Shown here one piece after another: positions 16,404-24,449 of a stretch of DNA of 36,240 nt. The notes under the pieces are model-generated. The model was given only the letters and a program-made list of their open reading frames with translations. It had not been told where the DNA came from and did not search any database. Within the stretch, counting starts at the first letter, position 1. The number at the start of each line of letters is the position of its first letter. Source of the DNA: an uncultured Novosphingobium sp. (lineage in GTDB: Bacteria > Pseudomonadota > Alphaproteobacteria > Sphingomonadales > Sphingomonadaceae); the NCBI GenBank assembly GCA_946886365.1, contig CAMPIM010000027.1, forward strand, positions 1 through 36,240. The letters are read 5' to 3'. The translations under genes and the position numbers were made by a program.

Positions 16404-19004
16404 ATGGCTGACATACAATCCGCAAATGCTTCCGCGCCCATTGTCGTTCGACGTCAGGACTATAGGCCGCCCGACTGGCTCGTCCCCGAGATTGAGCTGG
16501 ACTTCCTTTTGGACCCCGCGCGCACGACGGTAAGGGCAAGGCTGAGCGTCAGCCGCAATGGTGCGCATGATCGCGCGCTGAGGCTGGACGGAAATGAACT
16601 GACGCCCCTCGAGGTGAAGGTGGACGGCCGCGCCCTCGGCCCTGACGAGTGGAAGATGGATGGCGGCGCCTTGGTCATCCCGCTTTCGGGTGGGGTTCAT
16701 CAGGTGGAAACGCTGGTGGAGCTTGCTCCTGAACATAACAGCAAGCTGATGGGCCTTTATGCCAGCGGCGGACTGCTTTGCACCCAATGTGAGGCGGAGG
16801 GATTTCGTCGGATCACCTTCTTCCCGGATCGACCGGACATCCTCTCCCGCTATTCCGTTCGAATGGAGGCGGAAAAGGCGCGCTATCCGATCCTGCTTTC
16901 CAACAGTGATCCGGTCGGGCAGGGCGAACTCTCCGGTGGGCGGCATTGGGCACGCTGGACCGATCCATATCCCAAGCCCTGCTATCTCTTCGCGTTGGTT
17001 GCGGGCGACCTTGCCTGCAACAGCGACAGCTTCGTGACGATGAGTGGGCGCGAGGTGAAGCTGGGCATCTGGGTGAAGGAAGCCGACTTGCCGCGCACGG
17101 GCCACGCCATGCAGGCGTTGAAGAACAGCATGGCTTGGGACGAGCGCGTCTATGGCCGCGAATATGACCTAAACGTCTTCAACATCGTCGCCGTGGCAGA
17201 CTTCAACTTCGGCGCGATGGAGAATAAGGGCCTTAACATATTCAATTCGCGCTACATTCTCGCCGATCCCGAGACCGCGACGGATGCCGATTATGACGCC
17301 GTCGAAGGCGTAGTGGCGCATGAATATTTCCACAACTGGTCAGGAAATCGCGTCACTTGTCGGGACTGGTTCCAGTTGTCGTTGAAGGAAGGGTTCACCG
17401 TCTTTCGCGATCAGAACTTCTCGGCGGATATGGGGAGCGAGGCGGTCAAACGCATCGAGGACGTGTGGGTGCTGCGCGCCGCGCAGTTTCAGGAAGATGC
17501 AGGTCCGCTTGCTCATCCGGTCAGGCCGGAATCCTACATGGAAATCAGCAACTTCTATACGGCGACCATCTACAACAAGGGCGCTGAACTGATCAGGATG
17601 ATCGCGCTGATGCTGGGGCCAGATCGCTTCCGCACCGCGACCGACCTCTATTTCGAGCGGCACGATGGCGAGGCGGCGACGTGCGAGGATTTCGTCCGGG
17701 CGATGGAAGAGGGGGGCGGGGTGGACCTTACCCAGTTCCGCCGCTGGTATGAGCAGGCCGGAACGCCGCATGTCCGGGCGAGCCTGACGCATGACCCCGT
17801 TACCCAAACCGCTGAGCTGCTGTTGGAGCAGAACACGCCGCCGACGCCGGGGCAGCCGGAAAAGCTTCCGTTCGCCCTCCCGCTTCGGACAGCCTTGTTC
17901 GATCGCGGTAGCGGCGGAAGTGCGGGGGAAACGTTGTTGATGCTGACGGAGAAGCAGCAGCGCTTCACCTTCAAGAACTGTGTTGCTGCGCCGATACTGT
18001 CGATCAATCGTGGCTTCTCAGCGCCGGTGGTCGTCGAGACGGACAGGAGCCAGGCCGATCTGGCTTTCCTGTCCGCGCATGATGACGATCCGTTTGCCCG
18101 CTATGAAGCGATGCAGCAGTTGATGGTCAATGCCTTGGTCGGCTATGTGGCCGGGCAAGCGGTGGACGCGGCGGCAATCATCACGGCGATCCGGGATACC
18201 GTCACCGCCCCGCATCTTGATGGGGCGTTCATCGCGGAAGCCATTCGACTGCCGAGCGAGGCCTATCTGGGCGATCAGATGGTTCAGGTCGATCCTGATG
18301 CCATCCATGAAGCACGCGATGCGTTGCAGCGCCGGATCGGCCGCGAGTTGGAGCACCTCTGGCGCGACGTGCACGCGCGAAACAGGGCGAACGGCTTTTC
18401 ACTTTCCTCGGCGGCGAAGGGCGCGCGCAAGCTGCGCAACGGCGCCCTGGTCTATCTGGTCGCTTCAGGCGCGGCGGATGGGGCGGCGCTGGCCTTCTCC
18501 CAATTTGACGAAGCCGATAACATGACGGAGCGGCAATCGGCTCTCGCGACCCTTGCCAACGGTCGCAGCGACGCGCGGGAGGCGGCGCTCGACATCTTCT
18601 ATAACCGCTACAGGGATGATCCACTGACGCTGGACAAGTGGTTCCAGACGCAGGCTTTTGCTTCCCACCCTGATACCGTCGATCTGGTGGAGGAACTGGG
18701 GCGGCATCCCGATTTCACCCTGGCCAATCCCAACCGGGTCCGTTCGCTTTTTGGCGCGTTCGCCGGTAACCAGTGGGCGTTCCATCACCGATCGGGCAAG
18801 GGCTATCGGCTTGTTGCCGACTGCATCATCGCGCTCGACAAGCTCAATCCGCAGACCGCCGCGCGGCTGGTGCCGCCGCTGGGGCGGTGGCGGCGCTTCG
18901 ATGACGGCAGGGCCGCCCTGATGCGGGGCGAGTTACAGAGGATCTTGGGTCAACCGGGCCTGTCGAAGGACGTCACCGAGCAGGTGAGCAAGAGCCTCGA
19001 CTAA
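16404..19004 (+). CDS. pepN: Aminopeptidase N (M1 family)
   Basis: An 866-residue M1-family zinc aminopeptidase of the PepN type, which removes N-terminal residues from peptides in the cytoplasm. The substrate-anchoring motif GAMEN is at 270-274. The zinc site is HEYFH at 306-310 (catalytic Glu307) with the third ligand Glu329 in SLKEGF. The C-terminal alpha-solenoid typical of PepN follows and ends QPGLSKDVTEQVSKSLD. No signal peptide is visible. Length is close to E. coli PepN (870). The ATG at 16404 follows directly on a dispersed repeat, so the promoter may lie in or before the repeat. A strong hairpin at 19014-19042 follows the stop. Confidence 0.97.
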   Translation: MADIQSANASAPIVVRRQDYRPPDWLVPEIELDFLLDPARTTVRARLSVSRNGAHDRALRLDGNELTPLEVKVDGRALGPDEWKMDGGALVIPLSGGVHQVETLVELAPEHNSKLMGLYASGGLLCTQCEAEGFRRITFFPDRPDILSRYSVRMEAEKARYPILLSNSDPVGQGELSGGRHWARWTDPYPKPCYLFALVAGDLACNSDSFVTMSGREVKLGIWVKEADLPRTGHAMQALKNSMAWDERVYGREYDLNVFNIVAVADFNFGAMENKGLNIFNSRYILADPETATDADYDAVEGVVAHEYFHNWSGNRVTCRDWFQLSLKEGFTVFRDQNFSADMGSEAVKRIEDVWVLRAAQFQEDAGPLAHPVRPESYMEISNFYTATIYNKGAELIRMIALMLGPDRFRTATDLYFERHDGEAATCEDFVRAMEEGGGVDLTQFRRWYEQAGTPHVRASLTHDPVTQTAELLLEQNTPPTPGQPEKLPFALPLRTALFDRGSGGSAGETLLMLTEKQQRFTFKNCVAAPILSINRGFSAPVVVETDRSQADLAFLSAHDDDPFARYEAMQQLMVNALVGYVAGQAVDAAAIITAIRDTVTAPHLDGAFIAEAIRLPSEAYLGDQMVQVDPDAIHEARDALQRRIGRELEHLWRDVHARNRANGFSLSSAAKGARKLRNGALVYLVASGAADGAALAFSQFDEADNMTERQSALATLANGRSDAREAALDIFYNRYRDDPLTLDKWFQTQAFASHPDTVDLVEELGRHPDFTLANPNRVRSLFGAFAGNQWAFHHRSGKGYRLVADCIIALDKLNPQTAARLVPPLGRWRRFDDGRAALMRGELQRILGQPGLSKDVTEQVSKSLD

Positions 19005-19013
19005 GGCGGAATG

Positions 19014-19042
19014 CGCCATGCCGACACAGGTTCGGCATGGCG
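19014..19042. terminator. Hairpin between convergent pepN and the lipoprotein gene
   Basis: A perfect 11-bp stem, CGCCATGCCGA with TCGGCATGGCG, closes a 7-base loop CACAGGT. It lies 9 bases after the pepN stop and 9 bases before the end of the convergent gene. No T-run follows on either strand, so it may be a bidirectional terminator aided by Rho or a 3'-end stabiliser. Confidence 0.6.
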
Positions 19043-19051
19043 TGTCGTCCC

Positions 19052-19666
19052 TTAGCGCCCGCTGGCCGCCAGCCATGCCGCGACGTCGGCAGCCACCTTG
19101 TTAGCGGCGCTGTTGAGTGGAGCGCCGATGGTCGTCGCATCGATCTTGCCGCCTATGGGAGCGCTCGCCGTGAAGCGCTGCCGTGCGATCGCGGTCCCGC
19201 CCGGTCCCGCAAGGATAGCGTCATAGGTGACCACGGCGCTGTTGCTTGCTTCATCCAGCCCGAAGTCGACCAACTCACCCATCAGGCGTTGACCTGCATC
19301 CGCCGAATATTGCCCCGGATCGAGCACGATGCGGTTGCTGCTGGCGGCGATCGTTTCGGACAGCAGCTTCTGAAACAGATGACGCGGCGTATCGGCCCAC
19401 TGCACCTTGGTGACATAGGCGATCGATGTGGGCGATGTGCGCACCGGCACGCGTACCGTGTCGAGGAGCTTGGGCGCCTCCGGATCGGCGACCGTGATGG
19501 TTGTCCCTGCGGTCGCGCTGCGGAGTGTGCCGGGAGCGACCTTCTGCGCCGCGTCAAGTGACAGCAGCCGTTCGGGCGGCTTCCCGCCGAAGGAAACGCA
19601 GCCCGACAGTGCTGCGGCGAGCGCCAGCATGATGGGAAGGGCGGCAGGTTTCTTGTGGAACGTCAT
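19052..19666 (-). CDS. PqiC-like ABC transport auxiliary lipoprotein
   Basis: A 204-residue lipoprotein of the ABC-type transport auxiliary family (PqiC type, formerly DUF330). The signal peptide ends in lipobox LSGC with Cys23, so it should sit in the outer or inner membrane facing the periplasm. The family pattern of a strand region followed by a tryptophan motif is visible as TSIAYVTKVQWADTPRHLFQKLL. I chose the ATG at 19666 because GAGAGG stands at the right distance before it; an in-frame ATG at 19681 would overlap the mlaD stop by four bases. It is the last gene of the lipid-transport operon, where E. coli mla has the periplasmic MlaC instead. It probably links the MCE protein to the outer membrane, as PqiC does for PqiB. 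Confidence 0.85.
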   Translation of the reverse strand: MTFHKKPAALPIMLALAAALSGCVSFGGKPPERLLSLDAAQKVAPGTLRSATAGTTITVADPEAPKLLDTVRVPVRTSPTSIAYVTKVQWADTPRHLFQKLLSETIAASSNRIVLDPGQYSADAGQRLMGELVDFGLDEASNSAVVTYDAILAGPGGTAIARQRFTASAPIGGKIDATTIGAPLNSAANKVAADVAAWLAASGR

Positions 19667-19677
19667 CGCGGTCCCTC

Positions 19678-20640
19678 TCATCGCTTGTAATCGGGCAGTT
19701 TGGGCGATCCAACGATCGACCCCGCGCCCTGTTGATCAAGTTTTTCGGCAACGCCGCGGAAGGCGCGCGACATTTCCCGCAGGTCGCGGACCAGCTGATT
19801 GACTTCAGGCATGGTCTGGTTGCTGAACGCACGCACGCCCGGTTGTGCTTCGGCGATCGTCTTGTCGAGCGTTTCGATGCTGCGGGTCGCGGACTGCACG
19901 CTCCTGCGCAAGTCGGCCATCAGCGGCTTGCCTTCGTCGGTCAGCATCGAGTCGGTGGTCGCGGCGAGCTTGCCGATCTGTTCCGCCGCGATGCCCGTGC
20001 GCTGGACCGCGATGCGCGCTTCGGCAAGGGTGGCTGCAATCTCTGGGCTGCGATCGGCGAGGGCGCCCGACACACGTTCGACATTGGCGAGGATGCCCGC
20101 GATCGATTGCTGATTCTTGTCGTTGAGCAGTTCGGTCAGACGCTCCGTCAGTGTCGAGAGCCGCTCCAGCAGTTGCGGCGCGTTGTTCAACAGTTCGCCA
20201 AGCGCCCCTGGCTTGGTCGGAATGACCGGAATGCCGTCAGGACAGGCGGACAGGGGATTTTCTTCGGGGCAGCCGATGGGCGGCGCACCCTTTACGGCGC
20301 CGTCCAGCACGATCTCGCTGACGCCGGTGAAGCCGACGCCCGCGATGGTGGCGGTGGTGCCTTGAAGAACGGGCGTGCCTTCCTTCACGGAGATGCGCAC
20401 CTTTACGAAGCTGGGGTCGCGTTTCCACAGCTCGATCTTTTCGACCTGTCCGGAAGGAACGCCGGAATAATTGACGCTCGACCCCTTGGCGAGGCCGTTC
20501 ACCGACTGTTTGAAGAAGATGTCATATTCCATGTTGTCGCCTTCGGAGAGGCGAGAGAACCAGAAGGCGGCGATCATGATCGCTGCCAGCAGCAGCAATG
20601 TGACCGTGCCCACCAGCACATGGTTGGAGCGGGTTTCCAT
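19678..20640 (-). CDS. mlaD: MlaD-family MCE protein
   Basis: A 320-residue substrate-binding protein of the MCE family, which forms hexameric rings that pass phospholipids between membrane and periplasm. One N-terminal membrane helix (VLVGTVTLLLLAAIMIAAFWF, about 8-28) anchors it to the inner membrane. The MCE domain follows at about 38-115 with YDIFFKQSVNGLAKGSSVNY and GVPSGQVEKIEL. After the domain comes a long helical region (about 140-300) with heptad-like leucine spacing, much longer than in E. coli MlaD (183 residues). Such a tail could build a tube or needle across the periplasm. The gene lies 4 bp downstream of mlaF and overlaps the upstream candidate start of the lipoprotein gene. 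Confidence 0.93.
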   Translation of the reverse strand: METRSNHVLVGTVTLLLLAAIMIAAFWFSRLSEGDNMEYDIFFKQSVNGLAKGSSVNYSGVPSGQVEKIELWKRDPSFVKVRISVKEGTPVLQGTTATIAGVGFTGVSEIVLDGAVKGAPPIGCPEENPLSACPDGIPVIPTKPGALGELLNNAPQLLERLSTLTERLTELLNDKNQQSIAGILANVERVSGALADRSPEIAATLAEARIAVQRTGIAAEQIGKLAATTDSMLTDEGKPLMADLRRSVQSATRSIETLDKTIAEAQPGVRAFSNQTMPEVNQLVRDLREMSRAFRGVAEKLDQQGAGSIVGSPKLPDYKR

Positions 20641-20644
20641 TATA

Positions 20645-21517
20645 TTATCGCCTTCCGTCCGATGGCTGTGCCGCCGTCTTTTCCCGTTCGCGGGTCACGG
20701 CCGCCGTGGCGGCGCGGCCGCGAGGACCGTTGAAATATTCCTGAATCCAGGGGTGATCGGTCGCCAATAGCTCATCAATGGTGCCGACCGCGATGACCTT
20801 TCTGTCCGCCAGCACCGCTACGCGGTCGCAGATGGAATATAGCGTGTCGAGGTCATGGGTAATGAGGAAGACGGTGAGGCCAAGCGTCTGTTGAAGCTTG
20901 CGCGTCTGATCGTCGAACGCCGCTGCGCCGATCGGGTCGAGTCCGGCAGTCGGTTCGTCAAGAAACAGCAGGTCGGGGTCGAGCGCCAGCGCGCGGGCTA
21001 GGCCCGCCCGCTTCTTCATGCCGCCTGAAAGCTCGGCGGGATATTTAGGACCAGCTTCGGCGGGGAGACCCGTCAGCCGGATCTTGTAGGCGGCGATCTC
21101 GTCGCGCAGTTGCGGCCCGATATTGGGATAATATTCGCGGATCGGCACCTCGACATTTTCAGCCACCGTAAGGGTGGAGAAGAGCGCGCCGCCTTGGAAC
21201 AACACGCCCCAACGCTTGCGGATGGCCAGCGCCTCGTCATCCAGGCGGCCGATCATCGATTCGCCAAATACGTGGATTTCGCCTTCGTCAGGTGTCTGGA
21301 GGCCGATGATCGAGCGCATCAATACCGATTTGCCGGTGCCCGAGCCGCCGACGACGCCCAATATCTCGCCCTTACGCACGTCGAGGTCGAGATTTTCATG
21401 CACGACCTGATCGCCGAAGCTGTTCTTAAGGCCCCTGACGGAGATGGCGATTTCGCTTCTTGCGACGGCATTGTCGACGCGCGCCTCTTCGGCGGCCGCT
21501 TCTTCTTCCTCGGCCAT
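20645..21517 (-). CDS. mlaF: MlaF-type ABC transporter ATPase
   Basis: A 290-residue ABC ATPase that drives the MlaE permease. Walker A is GGSGTGKS at 57-64, the signature motif is LSGGMKKRAGLARAL, and Walker B is LLFLDEPTAGLD, with the D-loop following. The LSGGMKKR form is typical of MlaF/Mkl ATPases of MCE systems. A 20-residue acidic, Ala- and Glu-rich N-terminus (AEEEEAAAEEA) precedes the conserved domain and is unusual for the family. I chose the ATG at 21517, which overlaps the mlaE stop in TGATG; another ATG six codons upstream lies inside mlaE. The C-terminus (after about 260) is a variable tail rich in Arg, Ala and Glu. Confidence 0.94.
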   Translation of the reverse strand: MAEEEEAAAEEARVDNAVARSEIAISVRGLKNSFGDQVVHENLDLDVRKGEILGVVGGSGTGKSVLMRSIIGLQTPDEGEIHVFGESMIGRLDDEALAIRKRWGVLFQGGALFSTLTVAENVEVPIREYYPNIGPQLRDEIAAYKIRLTGLPAEAGPKYPAELSGGMKKRAGLARALALDPDLLFLDEPTAGLDPIGAAAFDDQTRKLQQTLGLTVFLITHDLDTLYSICDRVAVLADRKVIAVGTIDELLATDHPWIQEYFNGPRGRAATAAVTREREKTAAQPSDGRR

Positions 21518-22629
21518 CAGTTCCACCCTAGCCAAGTGAAGAAGACAGCGAAAAACGCATCGATCACAATCACCAAAAAGATCGCCTGGACAACGGCAGC
21601 CGTGGTTCGCAGCCCGACTTCCTCAGCATTACCCTTCACCTGCATCCCCTGGAAGCAGCCGGAAAGCGCGATGATGATACCGAAGACGGGGGCCTTGAGC
21701 AGGCCAACCCAAAGGTCTGTGATCGGCACCACCTCTCGCAAGCGCTGGATGAAGGTGATCGGCGGGATGTCGAGCGAGACGGCGCACAGGAACCCGCCGC
21801 CGATCACCGCGACGATGGAGGAATAGAAGCCAAGCAGCGGCATCATGATGACAACCGCCAGTGTCCGGGGCAGCACCAGCGCCTCCATGGGCGACACGCC
21901 GATGGTGCGCATCGCGTCCACTTCCTCGGTCAGCTTCATGGTGCCGAGCTGCGCGGCGAAGGCTGAGCCGGATCGGCCCGCGACCATGATCGCCGTCATC
22001 AGCACACCGAGTTCGCGGAAGGTCAGGCGGCCGACGAGGTTGATCGTCAGCATCTCCATGCCGAACTGGCGCAACTGCACCGATCCCTGCTGGGCTATGA
22101 CGATCCCGATCAGGAAGCTCATGAGGCCGATGATGCCGAGCGCGGAGACGCCGACGACCTCGAACCTCTGCACCACGGCGTTGACGCGGAACTTGCTGGG
22201 GTGCCGGATGACGTTCCAACTCGCCACCAAGGTCGCGCCGAAAAAGCCGAGGAGGCCGAGAAGCGTGGTGAAGGAGTTGAACACCGCTTCGCCGATCTGA
22301 CCGACCACGCGCTGCAACGGGGGAACATAGTCGGGCCTGATGTTGACTGGCTCGTCCAGCTTGCCCACGGCCTCGATCAGGCGCCGGGCATCTTCATTGC
22401 CGCCGGTAAGCTCGCAACTCAGTCTTTTCGCGGTACGGTGGACCGTCCAGGCGCCGATCGTGTCCATATGGTCGATGCCGGACAGGTCGATGGCAGCGAC
22501 CGGCCCCGCCACCGCGTCGAGGCGGGCGGGCAGATCGCCCAGGCAGGCAATGGAAAAATGCCCGAGAAGCCGAATGACAGCACCGCCATCGCGCGTTTCT
22601 TCGGTAAGATCGGCGGCTTTGTTCATCAA
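21517..22629 (-). CDS. mlaE: MlaE-type lipid ABC permease with N-terminal STAS (MlaB-like) domain
   Basis: A 370-residue permease. Residues 1-95 form a STAS domain (GGAVIRLLGHFSIACLGDL and IDLSGIDHMDTIGAW), the fold of MlaB, which in E. coli is a separate protein binding MlaF. Residues 110-370 are the MlaE permease with about five membrane segments and the family signature TFRELGVLMTAIMVAGRSGSAF and EEVDAMRTIGVSP. The fusion therefore supplies MlaB and MlaE in one chain. It is the first gene of the operon mlaE-mlaF-mlaD-lipoprotein and starts 95 bp from the divergent HAD phosphatase gene. Two adjacent ATG codons are possible starts; the first is used here. Confidence 0.95.
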   Translation of the reverse strand: MMNKAADLTEETRDGGAVIRLLGHFSIACLGDLPARLDAVAGPVAAIDLSGIDHMDTIGAWTVHRTAKRLSCELTGGNEDARRLIEAVGKLDEPVNIRPDYVPPLQRVVGQIGEAVFNSFTTLLGLLGFFGATLVASWNVIRHPSKFRVNAVVQRFEVVGVSALGIIGLMSFLIGIVIAQQGSVQLRQFGMEMLTINLVGRLTFRELGVLMTAIMVAGRSGSAFAAQLGTMKLTEEVDAMRTIGVSPMEALVLPRTLAVVIMMPLLGFYSSIVAVIGGGFLCAVSLDIPPITFIQRLREVVPITDLWVGLLKAPVFGIIIALSGCFQGMQVKGNAEEVGLRTTAAVVQAIFLVIVIDAFFAVFFTWLGWN

Positions 22630-22724
22630 GGCGGTTTAGTGGTCCATTATCGGTTGCACGGCAAGCCGAAACGGCCCATCCGCACGGCAGAACGATAGCA
22701 AGGCGCAAAAGTTTCGGAAACGGC

Positions 22725-23399
22725 ATGACGCACCGTCTGGCAATATACGATATGGACCGCACAGTGACCTTTTCGGGCACCTATACGGGCTTCCTAATAC
22801 ATGTTTCCAAAGGCCTGGCCCCATGGCGGCTGGTGCTGCTGCCCTGCGTCATCCTGTTGATGCTCGCCTATGTGATGAGGCTCATCAGTCGGCAGCGACT
22901 GAAGGAGCTGAATCAGGCGCTGATGATCGGTTTCAATGTCGAGCGCGCCAGGCTGATGCCGCATGTTGAAAGCTATGCCGCGAAGGTTGTTGCGACCAAT
23001 GTCCGCATGGGCGCCCTCGACCAGATCGCACGCGACAAGGCCGATGGATACCGGCTGGTGCTCGCCACCGCATCCTACCGCCTGTATGTGGAGCCGATCG
23101 CCCGCAGGCTGGGGTTTGACGCGGTGATCGCGACCGACCATTTGAGCCAGGACCTGCGTTATGTGCGCGCGAAGATTGCGGGCGAGAATTGCTACGACAC
23201 CGGCAAGCTGCGGATGATCAAGGCGTGGATGGCGGCGGAAGCGATCGACCGTGACCATGCGCAGATCCGGGCTTATTCCGACCATGTGTCCGATGCGCCC
23301 ATGCTGGAATTCGCCGACATGCCTTTCGCTTCCAATCCGCATAAGCCGCTCGCCAGACTGGCGGCGAAGCGCGGGTGGACGCGGGTGGACTGGGCCTAG
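22725..23399 (+). CDS. HAD-IB family phosphatase, membrane-linked (PgpC/SerB-like)
   Basis: A 224-residue haloacid dehalogenase-superfamily hydrolase of class IB. Motif I is DMDRT (Asp9 nucleophile, Asp11 acid), motif II is ATAS, the lysine of motif III is in TGKLRM, and motif IV is SDHVSDAPML. A hydrophobic segment, WRLVLLPCVILLMLAYVM at about 34-52, lies in the cap region and looks like a membrane helix, as in phosphatidylglycerophosphatase C. The substrate is not certain; a phospholipid head-group phosphate is plausible given the divergent mla operon 95 bp away, but this is inference. The stop codon TAG is supplied by the first bases of a dispersed repeat, and a 10-bp tandem duplication lies just before it. 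Confidence 0.82.
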   Translation: MTHRLAIYDMDRTVTFSGTYTGFLIHVSKGLAPWRLVLLPCVILLMLAYVMRLISRQRLKELNQALMIGFNVERARLMPHVESYAAKVVATNVRMGALDQIARDKADGYRLVLATASYRLYVEPIARRLGFDAVIATDHLSQDLRYVRAKIAGENCYDTGKLRMIKAWMAAEAIDRDHAQIRAYSDHVSDAPMLEFADMPFASNPHKPLARLAAKRGWTRVDWA

Positions 23400-23501
23400 A
23401 GCATTTTCGAAGCAGATGGCATCATCTGCTGGCTCGGAAAATGCGGAAAACACAAGACAAAAAGAGCATGATCCGATCGAGTCTGATCGAATCATGCTCT
23501 A
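23397..23501. repeat. Bipartite inverted-repeat element, copy 2
   Basis: Half B comes first here: TAGAGCATTTTCGAAGCAGA and its partner GGAAAATGC at 23397-23444, with an inner stem AGCAGATG/CATCTGCT. A linker (GGAAAACACAAGACAAAAA) leads to half A, a hairpin at 23463-23500 with arms AGAGCATGATCCGATC and GATCGAATCATGCTCT. The reverse complement has the same order and linker as the element at 16230-16394. It fills the whole spacer between two convergent genes, so it may end transcription from both sides. It also supplies the stop codon of the HAD gene. Confidence 0.78.
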
Positions 23502-23510
23502 GGTGCAGGG

Positions 23511-24449
23511 TCAGTGAAAACCGACCCGGTTGGGTAGAGCTTTTCCCGCGAAGAAGGCTTCCAGATTCGCCAACACCATCGCGGCCATGCGCGCGACCGC
23601 TTGCTGCGTGGCGCCGCCGATATGTGGCGTCAGGACGCAGTTGGGCACATCCTTCCAGAGGTCGGCGGGGGTAGGTTCCTGCTGGAACACATCCAGCGCC
23701 GCTCCGCCCAGTCTTCCCTGACGCAAAGCCCGCCTCAAGGCCTCTTCGTCTACCAGTTGCCCGCGCGCGACGTTGACGAACAGCCCATCCGGGCCGAGTG
23801 CATCCATGACGTCGGCACTGATCATCCCGCGATTGCTGCTGTCGGCGCGGGCGGCGACCAGCAATATGTCGCTGTCCTGGGCCAGAGTCTTCAGGCTTTC
23901 GGATCGCGGCCAGGGCAAGCCGGGCTTGTCGCGCGGACCCCACCAGCCGATCTGCATCCGCATCGCTTCCGCTCGCCGGGCGACCGCTTGCCCGATATGG
24001 CCCATGCCGACGATGCCAAGCCGGGCCTGATTCATGGAACGGGTAAGCCGGTCTGATTCGGCTGTCCAAAGGCCCGCGCGCAATTGCCGGTCGCCTTCAA
24101 CGATCGCGCGGCGATGCGCGAGCATCAGGCCGATCGCATGGTCCGCGACGTCCTCGGCATTGGCATCCGCGCCATGCGTGACGGCTATGCCGCGCCTCCC
24201 TGCTTCCTCCAGATCGATGCCGTCATAGCCGACAGTGAAGCAGGCGATGAGGCCGAGCTGCGGCATGGCGTCGAGCAGAGCAGCGGAAAGCGGGAATTCG
24301 CCAGCCCAGACTATGGCCTTGGCGTCGGCTCGCCGCTGGGCACCTTCATCCTCCCACAACGGCCGGGCGTCATAGAAGGATGAAAGGATATTCAGCAACG
24401 GCGCCAGCAGTGGCTGTCCAACCAGGACGACAGGACGACTGCCGCTCAT
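23511..24449 (-). CDS. D-isomer-specific 2-hydroxyacid dehydrogenase
   Basis: A 312-residue NAD(P)-dependent 2-hydroxyacid dehydrogenase, which interconverts 2-oxo acids and D-2-hydroxy acids. The Rossmann motif is GIVGMGHIGQAVAR with glycines at 148-153. The catalytic residues are Arg229 (NVARGQLVDE), Glu258 (DVFQQEP) and His276 (LTPHIGGAT). The family includes glyoxylate and hydroxypyruvate reductases (GhrB-like) and phosphoglycerate dehydrogenase; the short length without regulatory domains favours the former. Its start overlaps the stop of the upstream cystathionine gamma-synthase-family gene by four bases, so the two are translationally coupled and probably share a pathway. The exact substrate is not evident. 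Confidence 0.9.
   Translation of the reverse strand: MSGSRPVVLVGQPLLAPLLNILSSFYDARPLWEDEGAQRRADAKAIVWAGEFPLSAALLDAMPQLGLIACFTVGYDGIDLEEAGRRGIAVTHGADANAEDVADHAIGLMLAHRRAIVEGDRQLRAGLWTAESDRLTRSMNQARLGIVGMGHIGQAVARRAEAMRMQIGWWGPRDKPGLPWPRSESLKTLAQDSDILLVAARADSSNRGMISADVMDALGPDGLFVNVARGQLVDEEALRRALRQGRLGGAALDVFQQEPTPADLWKDVPNCVLTPHIGGATQQAVARMAAMVLANLEAFFAGKALPNRVGFH

Noticed and set aside
19732..20733. 333-codon open frame on the plus strand
   Set aside because: It is the antisense of mlaD, whose product has clear MCE motifs; this frame has none.
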